A stretch of 64,000 nt of DNA from contig NZ_JAHQZR010000003.1 of NCBI RefSeq assembly GCF_019049105.1, positions 1-64,000 on the forward strand, given 5' to 3'. Positions 8,806-17,512 of the stretch are shown here, piece by piece; the stretch's first letter is position 1, and every line of letters begins with the position of its first letter. A program made the position numbers and the translations under genes. This DNA is from Leucobacter chinensis. GTDB taxonomy: Bacteria; Actinomycetota; Actinomycetes; Actinomycetales; Microbacteriaceae. Below the pieces are notes generated by a model. The model did not search any database. It was not told the DNA's origin and saw only the letters and a program-made list of their open reading frames with translations.

Positions 8806-9699
8806 CTACTCGCTGAAGCTAATGCCGAGGTATTCAGCTCGCGGCTTGATCCAGTCGATAATGCGATCGATGAGCGGGCCCATTGCTGCAGCTGAATAGT
8901 GCCCCCTGTCCCAGGCGCACCAGTCAGTGATCACGAGAGGCTCGCCGTTCGACGTGATCGTGAAGCGTTCCAGGCCGAACTGCGGTGGCCCGGTGGTCAC
9001 CACGGGGCCGCCTCCAGCAGCGGCAAGCGACTGTGCGAACAGCCCCGAGCTCACCTGCGTTCGATAGATGAAGGCGAGCTGCCTCGCCCGAGCCGCATCA
9101 TCAAACGCACGCTGAACCGCGCTTCCTGTTTGCACGTTGATGTGGCTGAAATACTGCAGCTCTTCAAGATCAACCTCAGTTCTGCCTTGAAACGGGTTGT
9201 CTGAGGCAGGCAACTGCACCGAGAGCTGAGCGCGAAAGAGACGTCGGCTTTCAAGCCCAACGGGAGGGGGAAACGTGCCGATAGCGACGTCGACCTCACC
9301 CCCGATGAGCTTGCCGTAAATCTCGTCGGGAATCAGTTCGATTACGTCACCGAGCACCTCGCCAGTATCGGCGACAAAAGGGGCGATGATTGCCTCGCGA
9401 ACGCTCTGCGGGCAGGCTACAACAAAGCTTGAGGTCTCATTCGCAAGCGACTTCATGACGGTCACTCCGCGCTCTACCCGCACCTGAATATCTTTGGCAA
9501 TGGGCAAGAAGCGCTTGCCCGCACGGGTGAGACGCATGCCCTGGGCTTCTCGCTCAAAAAGCACAACACCGAGTTCTTGCTCAAGCCCTCGAATTTGTCG
9601 CGAGATCGACGGCTGGGCGGTAAAGCTCTGTTTTGCGGCGGCCGAGACCGAGCCCGTTTCTGCAATCGAGAGAAAATAGTTGATAACCCGCAAGTCCAC
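8806..9699 (-). CDS. LysR-family transcriptional regulator
   Basis: About 297 residues. The N-terminal winged HTH reads ETGSVSAAAKQSFTAQPSIS then RQIRGLEQELG, typical of LysR, followed by a periplasmic-binding-like effector domain. I place the start at a GTG (9699) because GGAGG lies six bases upstream; a longer upstream reading would add 48 residues that do not look like LysR. It is divergent from the transporter gene, so it probably regulates the transporter, amidohydrolase and M20 operon in response to their substrate. The gene is less GC-rich than the IclR gene beside it. It ends about 130 bases from palindromic repeat copy 3. Confidence 0.88.
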   Translation of the reverse strand: MDLRVINYFLSIAETGSVSAAAKQSFTAQPSISRQIRGLEQELGVVLFEREAQGMRLTRAGKRFLPIAKDIQVRVERGVTVMKSLANETSSFVVACPQSVREAIIAPFVADTGEVLGDVIELIPDEIYGKLIGGEVDVAIGTFPPPVGLESRRLFRAQLSVQLPASDNPFQGRTEVDLEELQYFSHINVQTGSAVQRAFDDAARARQLAFIYRTQVSSGLFAQSLAAAGGGPVVTTGPPQFGLERFTITSNGEPLVITDWCAWDRGHYSAAAMGPLIDRIIDWIKPRAEYLGISFSE

Positions 9700-9794
9700 T
9701 ATGCCTCCAAGGTATAGGAAACCTACTTTATAAGTATTTGTGCGCATAGAGCAATTGGGCCACGCTAGGCAAATACAGTCATTTGTTTCACAGA

Positions 9795-11138
9795 ATGGAC
9801 ACGTCAATGCCGACACCCACAGCAGCTCAACAGCGCCGCTCAATTACCGGAGCCTTCGTCGGTACCGCGATCGAGTGGTACGACTTTTACATCTTTGGCA
9901 CCGCCGCAGCACTAGTTTTTGGCCGCGTTTTCTATCCAGATATCAGCCCCGCAGCTGGTTTGATGGCATCGTTTGCCACCTTCTGGGTAGGGTTTCTCGC
10001 ACGCCCCATCGGTGGCCTGATCTTCGGGCACTTCGGTGACAAGTTTGGCCGCAAGAACACCCTCGTCGTCTCACTGCTCTTGATGGGCACCGCGACGACG
10101 CTTATCGGGTTCTTGCCGACGTATGCACAGGTCGGGCTTCTTGCTCCGGTGTTACTCATTGTTTTGCGCGCCTGCCAGGGCCTTGCAGTGGGCGGCGAGT
10201 GGGGAGGCGCCGTACTTCTCGCAACCGAGAACTCGAACGAAAAGAAGAAGGGCTTTGCTGGCGCATGGGTGCAACAGGGCTCACCGGCCGGATCGATTCT
10301 CGCAACCCTCGTCTTCCTCGCGGTCGGCACACTTCCTGATGAAGCTTTTCTGGCCTGGGGCTGGCGAATTCCGTTCCTGCTTTCAGCCCTGCTCGTTCTC
10401 GTGGGCCTCATCATTCGTTTGAAGGTCGAAGAGTCACCCGACTTCCTCAAAGCCCAGGCACAGCAAAAGGTCGTCAAAGTTCCCATCGTTGAGGTCTTTC
10501 GTGTTGCACCGACCCTGCTGATTTTTGGCATTCTTGCCTCGGTCTTTGGTATCGCGATGGCCTACTTCACCAATACTTTCTTGCTCGCCTGGACCACCGG
10601 TGAGCTGGGTATTGAGCGCCGGCTCATGCTCAATGTGTTGCTCGCGACGGCAATTCTTCAGTTCATTTGGCAGCCGCTCGCCGCGCTTCTCGCGGAGCGT
10701 CTCGGAGCGGTTCGGGTGATGCTCGGAGGGCTCGCCCTCACCCTGCTCATGACCGTTCCCTTCTTCATGGCAATTCAGTCGGCAAACGTGTGGTTCATCG
10801 CCATCACTCTCGGTGTCACCACGGTTGCTGGGAGCAGCTACTACGCCATGCTCGCCACGTTCCTCTCAAGCGCTTTCCCCGCTCATGTTCGATACACCGG
10901 CGTCTCTGCCGCCTATCAAATCTGCGCAACCATTTTCGGCGGTTCAACGCCCTTGCTCGCACAGTGGGTACTCGTGAGTTCTGGGGGCAGCCCGTGGGCA
11001 GTCGCGGCACTCTTCGTCGTCATTATCTCGGTCACGGTTGCCGGAGTCATCGGGCTCAGCCGCAGCAAGCGTAAGAACGCTCACCGCCTCGTCGATGCCA
11101 CCGAACAGCACGCCTCGAACGCCGCGTCGGTCAAATAG
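9795..11138 (+). CDS. MFS transporter, metabolite:H+ symporter (MHS) type
   Basis: About 447 residues with twelve predicted membrane segments. The N-terminal GTAIEWYDFYIFG stretch and the loop GHFGDKFGRK (MFS motif A) are hallmarks of the MHS branch (ProP/ShiA/KgtP-like), which brings in small carboxylates, betaines or amino-acid derivatives with protons. The following motif RACQGLAVGGEWGGAVLL is also typical. The exact start is uncertain: a TTG at 9783, ATG at 9795 and ATG at 9807 are all in frame and none has a good ribosome binding site. An amidohydrolase gene follows 16 bases later and then an M20 deacylase, so the imported compound is probably an N-acyl or amide-containing metabolite. 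The divergent LysR gene is the likely regulator. Confidence 0.88.
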   Translation: MDTSMPTPTAAQQRRSITGAFVGTAIEWYDFYIFGTAAALVFGRVFYPDISPAAGLMASFATFWVGFLARPIGGLIFGHFGDKFGRKNTLVVSLLLMGTATTLIGFLPTYAQVGLLAPVLLIVLRACQGLAVGGEWGGAVLLATENSNEKKKGFAGAWVQQGSPAGSILATLVFLAVGTLPDEAFLAWGWRIPFLLSALLVLVGLIIRLKVEESPDFLKAQAQQKVVKVPIVEVFRVAPTLLIFGILASVFGIAMAYFTNTFLLAWTTGELGIERRLMLNVLLATAILQFIWQPLAALLAERLGAVRVMLGGLALTLLMTVPFFMAIQSANVWFIAITLGVTTVAGSSYYAMLATFLSSAFPAHVRYTGVSAAYQICATIFGGSTPLLAQWVLVSSGGSPWAVAALFVVIISVTVAGVIGLSRSKRKNAHRLVDATEQHASNAASVK

Positions 11139-11154
11139 CGATTAAGGACGTTTC

Positions 11155-12789
11155 ATGCAGTACGACATTCTCTACACCAATGGCCGCTTTTACACTGGCG
11201 ACCCGAGCCACCCCGAAGCTACCCATATCGCTGTGCATCAGGGACGCATTCTCGCCCTCGACGAGCAGATTACGGGCACTCCGAAACATACCGTCGACCT
11301 GCAGGGCGCGAGAACGTTGCCGGGCTTCCACGATGCCCACTACCATCTCTCGCTCACCGGAGCTCGTCTGGCAGCCCTCGACGTTCGCCCCTCGAGCACG
11401 CCAACCCTCGAGAGCTTTTACGAGAAGCTTGGCGAGTTCGCACAGGATTTGCCGAGCGACGCGTGGGTCATGGCATCTGGCTACGACCAGAACGTTCTCG
11501 GCGCCCACCCAACGGCAGAGGGCATCGACGCGGTTGTCGGAGGCCGCCCGGCAGCCATCGAACACGTTTCAGCTCACATGCTCGTAGCCAACACCAGAGC
11601 TTTCGAGCTTGCTGGCTACCCTGGCCGAGCCGGCGTGCCCGAAATTGAGGGAGGCCACGTCGCCCGAGACGTGAACGGGCTCGCACGGGGGCTTCTGCAA
11701 GAGAGCGCTCAGCAGATTATTCACGCGGTGACGAGGCCGCTTGGCGGAGAAGAGATTCTTCGCAACCTCACCTTGGCCGGTGAGCAAGCCGTTGCCTACG
11801 GCATCACGAGCATCACCGAACCGGGCCTCGCTGCCCCCGATGCCGTTGGCAACGCCGCCTCAGACCTTCACTTTTACCAGACCGCCATCGAATCAGGCAT
11901 GACGTTACCGCGTCTCACGGTCATGCCATATTTCACGGTTCTCCACCCGGTGCACGGAACCCGGGAGGGTGACTGGTTTGGGCTCGACATGGGTATTCGA
12001 ACGGGATTTGGCAATGAATGGCTCTCAATTGGGCCCGTCAAGATTCTTTCAGACGGCTCGCTCATTGGGCGCTCTGCAGCGATGCACCACTGTTACCACG
12101 GCGAAACGAGCAACCGCGGATTCATGGTGGTTTCGCCCGAGCATCTCGCAGAGACCGTCTTGCACGCTCATCGATCAGGTTGGAGCATTGCAACGCACGC
12201 GATTGGCGACAGCGCGATTGACGAGATTCTCAATGCCATCGAAGATGCCCAGGCCGCGTACCCCCGCCCAGAAGTGCGGCACCGCATCGAACACTTCGCC
12301 GTGACGAGTGATGAGCAAGTGCAGCGTGCAGCGAAGCTCGGGGTGATTCCCGTACCGCAGGGCACGTTCATCTCTGACTTTGGTGACGGCATTCGTGAAG
12401 CCCTCGGCGCCGAACGAGCCGAGCAGAGTTATCGATTTGCGTCTCTGCTTGCAGCCGGTATCGAGGTTCCAGGGTCAACCGACTCCCCCGTTTCTGACGG
12501 CAACCCTTTGCGTTCAATTCACGACATGGTCAACCGAAAGACCTCGTCGGGGCAGCCCTTCGGCCTTGCCGAGCGCATTACCGTTGAGCAAGCCGTACAC
12601 GCCTACACCTATGGCTCTGCGTATGCGGTTGGCAAAGAGGGCCAGGTTGGCACCCTCGCGCCAGGCATGCTCGCTGACTTCGTCGTACTCAACGACGACA
12701 TTTTTACCGTTGACCCTGAGCACATCGCTGACCTCACCGTCACCCGAACCGTCATCGGTGGCGACACCGTATTTATCACCGAGCCATGA
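11155..12789 (+). CDS. amidohydrolase family protein (YtcJ-like)
   Basis: A 544-residue metal-dependent hydrolase of the YtcJ-like amidohydrolase group. The metal-binding strand reads PGFHDAHYHL (D-A-H-Y-H), later metal ligands include the His in ATHAIGD and HRIEHFAV, and the late Asp lies in PGSTDSPVS. The C-terminal GTLAPGMLADFVVL is the usual return to the beta-sandwich domain. AAGGAC precedes the ATG at 11155. It lies between the MHS transporter and an M20 deacylase, and its stop overlaps the M20 ATG by four bases. The substrate is unknown; an imported amide or cyclic amide is plausible. Confidence 0.88.
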   Translation: MQYDILYTNGRFYTGDPSHPEATHIAVHQGRILALDEQITGTPKHTVDLQGARTLPGFHDAHYHLSLTGARLAALDVRPSSTPTLESFYEKLGEFAQDLPSDAWVMASGYDQNVLGAHPTAEGIDAVVGGRPAAIEHVSAHMLVANTRAFELAGYPGRAGVPEIEGGHVARDVNGLARGLLQESAQQIIHAVTRPLGGEEILRNLTLAGEQAVAYGITSITEPGLAAPDAVGNAASDLHFYQTAIESGMTLPRLTVMPYFTVLHPVHGTREGDWFGLDMGIRTGFGNEWLSIGPVKILSDGSLIGRSAAMHHCYHGETSNRGFMVVSPEHLAETVLHAHRSGWSIATHAIGDSAIDEILNAIEDAQAAYPRPEVRHRIEHFAVTSDEQVQRAAKLGVIPVPQGTFISDFGDGIREALGAERAEQSYRFASLLAAGIEVPGSTDSPVSDGNPLRSIHDMVNRKTSSGQPFGLAERITVEQAVHAYTYGSAYAVGKEGQVGTLAPGMLADFVVLNDDIFTVDPEHIADLTVTRTVIGGDTVFITEP

Positions 12790-14087
12790 GAAAGCGAGTA
12801 ACCATCGTGACCACAGAAAACCAACAGCAGCGGATCATCGCCGCCGTCGACGCGGCTTTCGATGAGCAACTCACCTTCACCGCAGATCTCGTTCGTATTC
12901 CCTCACTTCGCGGCGACGAAAATGCGGCCCAAGATGTTCTTGAGCAGGCCTACCGTGAAATTGGTCTCACCATCGATCGCTGGACGCTTGATGCCGAAGA
13001 ACTCGCCGAACACCCCGGCGCAGGTGCGGTGAGCGTCTCGTACGAGAACAGCGACGTCGTTGTCGGTTCCTTCGCTCCTGAGGTTCAGACCGGCAAGAGC
13101 CTCATTCTGAATGGCCACGTTGATGTCGTACCGATCGGCTCTGAGAGGCTCTGGTCTCGCTCGCCGTGGGAGCCCCATGTCGCCGAAGGTTGGCTCTACG
13201 GAAGGGGCACCGGCGATATGAAGGCTGGCCTGGTCGCAAACCTTTTTGCGCTCAGAGCTCTTCGCGCTGCGGGGCTTACCCCTGCCAGCCCTGTATACCT
13301 ACAGTCGGTGCCAGAGGAAGAGAGCACCGGCAACGGTACGATCTCGGCGCTTCAGCACGGATACACCGCAGATGCGGTGCTCATCAGCGAACCAAGCCAG
13401 ACCGAGGTGGTACGCGCGCACGTGGGCGTGATCTGGTTCTCGGTCACGGTAACCGGCCAAGCAGCTCACGCTTTCGAGATGTCTACCGGCTCTAACGCGA
13501 TTGACGGAGCATATGCGGTTATCGAAGAACTGCGCCGAATGGAAGAGGAGTGGAACGAGCGAGCCGCCACTTCTGAGCATTTTGGGTCGCACGATCACCC
13601 GCTGAACCTCAATGTCGGGGTCATCACGGCAGGAGATTGGCCTTCTAGCGTTCCTGACAGCTGCGAGGTGCAGTTTCGCGTCTCGATTACCCCTGAGATG
13701 GATGTCGACGAAAGTTGGCGCGAGATCACCGAGCGCGTGCAGGTGGCGGTTCAAAGCGACACACGGCTTAACCGTTCGAGCGCTGTCGCAAAACGCCTCG
13801 GTTTTTACTCAGATGGTTACGTGCTCGAACCAGGGTCTGAGGCCGAGGCGACGCTGAGCGCGGCTCACACCCGGGCCACCGGCAAGCCTTTGGGCGAGGT
13901 CGCGATGCCCGGCTACATCGATTCACGGTGCTACGGCCTTTTCGCCGACGTACCAGCTTTGGTGTACGGCCCCGTCGGCGAGAAACTGCACGGCGCAGAC
14001 GAACGCGTCAACATCGAATCGATCCGCGAGGTGACGCGCACGCTCGCTCTCTTCATCGCGCAGTGGTGCGGTGTCACTGAGGCGTGA
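12786..14087 (+). CDS. M20-family metallopeptidase, ArgE/DapE-type deacylase
   Basis: A 433-residue zinc hydrolase of the M20 family. Motifs in order: LILNGHVDVVP (metal His and catalytic Asp), GRGTGDMKAG (bridging Asp), VPEEESTGNG (general-base Glu) and a C-terminal GEKLHGADERV carrying the last His ligand. The middle lid or dimerisation domain begins near VTGQAAHAF. Family members remove N-acyl groups from amino acids or cut dipeptides. Its ATG overlaps the amidohydrolase stop (ATGA); a downstream GTG at 12807 is an alternative start. Together the three genes look like uptake and stepwise hydrolysis of one N-acylated compound. No nearby gene identifies the substrate. Confidence 0.88.
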   Translation: MRKRVTIVTTENQQQRIIAAVDAAFDEQLTFTADLVRIPSLRGDENAAQDVLEQAYREIGLTIDRWTLDAEELAEHPGAGAVSVSYENSDVVVGSFAPEVQTGKSLILNGHVDVVPIGSERLWSRSPWEPHVAEGWLYGRGTGDMKAGLVANLFALRALRAAGLTPASPVYLQSVPEEESTGNGTISALQHGYTADAVLISEPSQTEVVRAHVGVIWFSVTVTGQAAHAFEMSTGSNAIDGAYAVIEELRRMEEEWNERAATSEHFGSHDHPLNLNVGVITAGDWPSSVPDSCEVQFRVSITPEMDVDESWREITERVQVAVQSDTRLNRSSAVAKRLGFYSDGYVLEPGSEAEATLSAAHTRATGKPLGEVAMPGYIDSRCYGLFADVPALVYGPVGEKLHGADERVNIESIREVTRTLALFIAQWCGVTEA

Positions 14088-14120
14088 CGAGCTGTCGTTT
14101 ACGCGGGCTAGGTCTGCCGG

Positions 14121-14187
14121 GCTCGGGGCTGGTGCGCTCGGGGCTGGCGCGCTCGGGGCTGGCGCGCTCGGGGCTGGCGCGCTCGGG
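14121..14187. repeat. 15-bp tandem repeat, four and a half copies
   Basis: The unit GCTCGGGGCTGGCGC is repeated at 14121, 14136, 14151 and 14166, with a partial copy at 14181. The first unit has GGTGC in place of GGCGC. It lies just past the M20 stop codon in a noncoding gap full of repeats. Confidence 0.9.
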
Positions 14188-14217
14188 ACAGCGTTAGTGC
14201 CGGCTTGAGCGCGCGAT

Positions 14218-14283
14218 CCGCGTTCAGTTGACGAAAAGCAGGGTGTTTTGCAAGAAACACCCTGCTTTCTGTCAAGTAAACGG
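14218..14283. repeat. palindromic intergenic repeat, copy 4 (asymmetric subtype)
   Basis: The same 66-base length as copy 3 and nearly identical from TTGACGAAAAGCAGGGTG through GTCAAGTAAACGG. Differences lie in the left outer arm (GTTCAG versus GTCTAT) and the loop. It is located between the convergent M20 and siderophore-interacting protein genes. Confidence 0.93.
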
Positions 14284-14419
14284 AAATGGGGCGTGGAAGC
14301 GCGGGCCCAGGCACCGGCAGGGGCGGCGAAGGCGACCGGCGACGGTTGGTACCGGGCGACGGCGCGGCGCGGCGCTCGGCAGCGGGGCGCCGCGCGAGTC
14401 GCGCGACCCTCAAAACGCG

Positions 14420-14477
14420 TCTACTTGACGAAAAGCAGGGTGCAACGCGGAAAACACCCTGCTTTTCGTCAAGTGGA
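14420..14477. repeat. palindromic intergenic repeat, copy 5
   Basis: Symmetric subtype, like copies 1 and 2: left arm from CTACTTGACGAAAAGC, a 12-base loop, and a right arm ending CAAGTGGA, where G replaces the A of other copies (a wobble pair in RNA). It sits only 136 bases from copy 4, so this convergent gap carries both subtypes in tandem. Confidence 0.94.
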
Positions 14478-14515
14478 TCGCGCGAGAGCGAGCACAGCAG
14501 GAACGAGCCCCGAAC

Positions 14516-14611
14516 GGGAACGCGGATCGCGCGGGAGCAAACACCACGGGAACGCGGATCGCGCGAGAGCAAGCACCACGGGAACGCGGGTCGCGCGGGG
14601 GCGAGCACCAC
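14516..14611. repeat. 32-bp tandem repeat, three copies
   Basis: Units at 14516-14547, 14548-14579 and 14580-14611, each built on GGGAACGCGGATCGCGCG followed by a GAGCAAGCACCAC-like part. A degenerate unit precedes them next to palindrome copy 5 (GGATCGCGCGAGAGCGAGCA). The rest of 14088-14659 shows no gene. Confidence 0.88.
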
Positions 14612-14659
14612 GAGCACCGCGAGCACGCGCAGCAGCGACGAGCGGCTGCACCCGCTCGC

Positions 14660-15448
14660 CTACCCCTCACCTCGCGGCTGCTCGACGTGGCCAGAAGCGC
14701 CCGCGGTCCAGTAGCCGACCGTGCGGTGGCGGTCGCGAGGCTGGGCGTGCACGCCGCGCAGCAGGCCGCGAATGCGGCGGGAAATGCTCGCCTCACAGGC
14801 GACCCACGCATAGCCCGGGCCGTCGGGCAGGGCGAGGCGCTCGACCACGCTCGGCAGCTGGCTTGCGGGGCCGGCTGGGCCCACGACCCAGATCCACGTC
14901 ACATCGCCGCGGCTCTCGACGTGCTGGCGGTCGGCCTCGGTCGGCACCTCGACGATGGCTTGCGCGCGGGCGCCGGGCGGCAGCTCTTCGACGATTCGGG
15001 CGAGGCCGGGCAAGCCAGTCGCGTCGGCGACGAAGAGCTGCCAGGTGGCATCGGCGGGTGGGGCGTAGTAGGCGCGTGAGGCGGTGGCTCCGCGAAAGAC
15101 CCCAAGCACGTGGCCCGGTTCAGCGCGTTCAGCCCAGGCCGAAGCCACCCCGCCCTCGTGCAGCACAAAGTCGATGTCGATCTCGGCCCCTGCCGCGTGC
15201 ACCTTGCGCGCGGTGTAGTGGCGCCACTCGGGAGCGGGGTCGCTGCGGTGCACGCCGGCGTGCTCGTCGACGAAGTGCGATACGTCGGCGACCGTTTCGC
15301 CGGGGGCAGGAAACGCGAGGTCGATGCGCTCGTCGCCCCGACCGTCAACGAACCAGCGCCAATCGCCCACCGCGCGCAGCCGCACACGCAACATCGACGG
15401 GGTGACGCGGCTCACGCGCATGACCTCGGCGGGTTCACAAAACGCCAT
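14660..15448 (-). CDS. siderophore-interacting protein (flavin-dependent ferric-siderophore reductase), first copy
   Basis: A 262-residue SIP-family (ViuB-like) protein. The flavin-binding motif is RHYTAR (family consensus R-x-Y-T-x-R), followed by IDIDFVLHEGGVASAWAE, where the family has a conserved H-x-x-G-x-x-s-x-W. A nicotinamide-binding region then starts at WQLFVADATGLPGLARI. These cytoplasmic proteins reduce ferric siderophores to release iron. It is shorter than the second copy in this window (309 residues), ending just after GYWTAG and lacking the C-terminal helical extension. It follows an SBP gene by four bases in a leftward pair that is the mirror image of the rightward pair at 18460-20467. 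Iron control is likely through the box at 16555. Confidence 0.87.
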   Translation of the reverse strand: MAFCEPAEVMRVSRVTPSMLRVRLRAVGDWRWFVDGRGDERIDLAFPAPGETVADVSHFVDEHAGVHRSDPAPEWRHYTARKVHAAGAEIDIDFVLHEGGVASAWAERAEPGHVLGVFRGATASRAYYAPPADATWQLFVADATGLPGLARIVEELPPGARAQAIVEVPTEADRQHVESRGDVTWIWVVGPAGPASQLPSVVERLALPDGPGYAWVACEASISRRIRGLLRGVHAQPRDRHRTVGYWTAGASGHVEQPRGEG

Positions 15449-15452
15449 CTCG

Positions 15453-16505
15453 TTACCGCGCTACGAGCTCGGCGAGCTGCGGAACAAGCTGTTCGAGCGC
15501 CCACGGAACGTTGAGGGCGGTCGGCGACGAGGTAGCCCAGACGAGCGAGGGGTCGGTGAGCACAAGGTCTTTGCCCTCGGCAACGGGGCCCCACGCACTC
15601 ACGAGCGGGTTTTCGAGCGTGCGAGTCTTGTCTTCGTCGTTGCCCGCCCACGCGAGAAACACGTCGACGTCGTCGAAGTCACCGAGCACCTCAAGGCTCA
15701 CGTTATCGCTTGAGCTCATCGTGCTGCGCTCGGCGAAATCGGCTACTGACTGGGGAGTCTCGAAGCCAAGAGCCTCAACAAATTCAACGCGCGGATCGGC
15801 CGGGAAATACAGGGTGAGGTCAGTCTGGCCGTCAACCATCGTCATGCCGTAGGCGAGACTCACGCCCTGAAACTCTGGGTGCGCCTTGGCCTGCGCTGCG
15901 AAGAGGGCGTCAGACTCGGCGAGCAGTTCGGCGGCCTGATCGGAGCGTCCGAGCGCTTTGCCCACCGTCGTGGTCATTTCTTGCCAGTTCGCAGCCCACG
16001 GCTTCTCGCTGTAAGCAACGGTTGGAGCAATCTCTTCGAGGCGCTTGTAGTCAACGTCAGAGATGCCCGAGAACGGCGCGAGAATGAGGTCGGGTTTGAG
16101 CGAGAGCAACTGCTCGAAGTTCACCTCACCGTTGCGGTCTTCGGCATCGAGCGTTTCTGGCAGCGGGGCGTCGAGTGCTTCAACCGCATCACGGAACCAC
16201 GGCAGGTAGCCGTCATCGTCAGCTCCCCAGCCGTACTCGGGCACCGCAACCGGCACGACGCCCATCGCAACAACGGCGTCTTCGGCGGCCCAGCCCATGG
16301 TAACCACGCGCTTCGGTTCTTCAGCGATGGTCGTCTCGCCGAGGGCGTGCTCGATCGTGACCGGGAACGTGTCGGTCGCCTCGCTCGACGCGGCGGGCGC
16401 ATCGCCCTTTGCCGCGAGCTCGCCCTGGGTGCTTTGACACCCGGTAACAAGAACGGCGGTCGTGATGAGGGCCGCAACGAGCGAAGTGGGTTTCAGTGAG
16501 CGCAT
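15453..16505 (-). CDS. ferric-siderophore ABC transporter substrate-binding lipoprotein, first copy
   Basis: About 350 residues. The signal peptide ends in the lipobox V-T-G-C with Cys23, so it is a lipoprotein on the outer face of the membrane. The mature part is a FecB/PeuE-type binding protein with PKRVVTMGWAAEDAV near the start and FEQLLSLKPDLILAPFSGIS in the first lobe. I place the start at the ATG at 16505, preceded by AGAAAGA; an ATG 11 codons upstream is not supported. The gene carries no permease or ATPase partners here and pairs with a SIP gene, so it must share a permease encoded elsewhere, perhaps the importer at 23-28 kb. A DtxR-like box lies about 50 bases upstream. It is clearly paralogous to the SBP at 18460. 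Confidence 0.9.
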   Translation of the reverse strand: MRSLKPTSLVAALITTAVLVTGCQSTQGELAAKGDAPAASSEATDTFPVTIEHALGETTIAEEPKRVVTMGWAAEDAVVAMGVVPVAVPEYGWGADDDGYLPWFRDAVEALDAPLPETLDAEDRNGEVNFEQLLSLKPDLILAPFSGISDVDYKRLEEIAPTVAYSEKPWAANWQEMTTTVGKALGRSDQAAELLAESDALFAAQAKAHPEFQGVSLAYGMTMVDGQTDLTLYFPADPRVEFVEALGFETPQSVADFAERSTMSSSDNVSLEVLGDFDDVDVFLAWAGNDEDKTRTLENPLVSAWGPVAEGKDLVLTDPSLVWATSSPTALNVPWALEQLVPQLAELVAR

Positions 16506-16554
16506 GGGTGATCTTTCTGGAGTCTTGGCGCCCGGCACACGGCACGGGCCACGC

Positions 16555-16573
16555 GAGTAAGGCTTACCTCACC
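16555..16573. promoter_or_regulatory. DtxR/IdeR-type iron box upstream of the first SBP-SIP pair
   Basis: On the minus strand it reads AGGTAAGCCTTACTC within an imperfect palindrome and agrees with the DtxR core AGGTWAGSCTWACCT at 13 of 15 positions. Its place about 50 bases before the leftward SBP start fits iron repression of the SBP-SIP pair. Confidence 0.7.
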
Positions 16574-16646
16574 AAGCTACGTCGAGCCGCCGGCGCGAGG
16601 CAGACAACAATTTGTTCGGGAGCGACAGTCACCCGGCAATGCCGCT

Positions 16647-17474
16647 CTAGGCGAGGCTCGGATGATACTCGCTCGGCGACCGCCCCGTCTCGCGGGCAAA
16701 AGCGGTGCTGAACGCGCTCGTGGTGCTGTAGCCAACCTTGCGGGCGACCTCGCTCACCGGGGTGCCCTGATCGAGCAAGCGCATTGCGCACTCAACCCGC
16801 GCTCCGGTGCGCCAGCTGCCGTAGGTCTTGCCGGTACTCTCCTTGAAGGCCCGGGCAAGGGTTCGGCTGCTCACTGAAAGCTGCCACGCCCACTGCTCGA
16901 GCGAGCGGGCGTCGGCAGGGTCGGCGAGCAGGTGGCGGCAAATCTCGGCAACGCGCGGATCGTAGGCGATAGGCAACGGAGCAGCCGGTCCCGGCTCGTC
17001 AGCAATGAGCGCCAGGCACACCCGCTGGGCCTGAACACGCTCGTCGCGCGGCATGTTTACCTCGGCCATGTGCGCAAGCAACTCGCGAGCGGCGGCAACC
17101 ATCGCCACCGTCATGACCCGCTCGCCCCTGCCGGGAACCGCCTCGGGCGCGATGTGTAGTGCGACCACGCGGTCTCGCTCGGGGCCAATCGCGTGCGGGG
17201 TTCCCGCGGGAACCCAGAGCCCATAACCGTGCTCAATGCTGCGCGCGACCCCGTCAACCCGTACGCTCAGCGAGCCGTGCTCAGGCCACAGCACAACGTG
17301 CTCAGGGTGCACGTGCTGCCCCTCGGGGCAAGCGTTATCGGCATCGTCATAGTCGAGTCGCAAGAACCGGGCACGCAGGAGGTAGCCGTCGGGAACGCTA
17401 TGACCGGTCGCGGGGCAGCCGGGGCGACCCGGCGCCAGGCCGCGCGATCCGCGCGAAATGAGCTGTCTGTGCAT
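16647..17474 (-). CDS. AraC-family transcriptional regulator, first mirror copy
   Basis: A 275-residue regulator with an N-terminal cupin-like sensing half (HPEHVVLWPEHGSLSVRVDG, then GLWVPAGTPH) and a C-terminal double HTH. The first HTH is around SLEQWAWQLSVSSRTLARAF and the second at PVSEVARKVGYSTTSAFSTA. This layout is that of AraC proteins controlling siderophore uptake in actinobacteria. It is divergent from a second AraC gene at 17533, with an iron box between them, and transcribed toward the first SBP-SIP pair. It ends about 140 bases from the SBP start. It probably activates one or both SBP-SIP pairs when a ferric siderophore is present; that function is inferred. Confidence 0.87.
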   Translation of the reverse strand: MHRQLISRGSRGLAPGRPGCPATGHSVPDGYLLRARFLRLDYDDADNACPEGQHVHPEHVVLWPEHGSLSVRVDGVARSIEHGYGLWVPAGTPHAIGPERDRVVALHIAPEAVPGRGERVMTVAMVAAARELLAHMAEVNMPRDERVQAQRVCLALIADEPGPAAPLPIAYDPRVAEICRHLLADPADARSLEQWAWQLSVSSRTLARAFKESTGKTYGSWRTGARVECAMRLLDQGTPVSEVARKVGYSTTSAFSTAFARETGRSPSEYHPSLA

Positions 17475-17512
17475 GTGTTCGTACCCGCCGCCGCTGTTCC
17501 TTATCTGATCTA

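Noticed and set aside
14121-14611. CRISPR array
   Set aside because: The repeats are contiguous tandem units with no unique spacers and no cas gene nearby.
14248-15405. Long rightward frame through palindromes and SIP gene
   Set aside because: It translates the palindromes and tandem repeats into Arg/Ala-rich sequence and is antisense to a real SIP gene.
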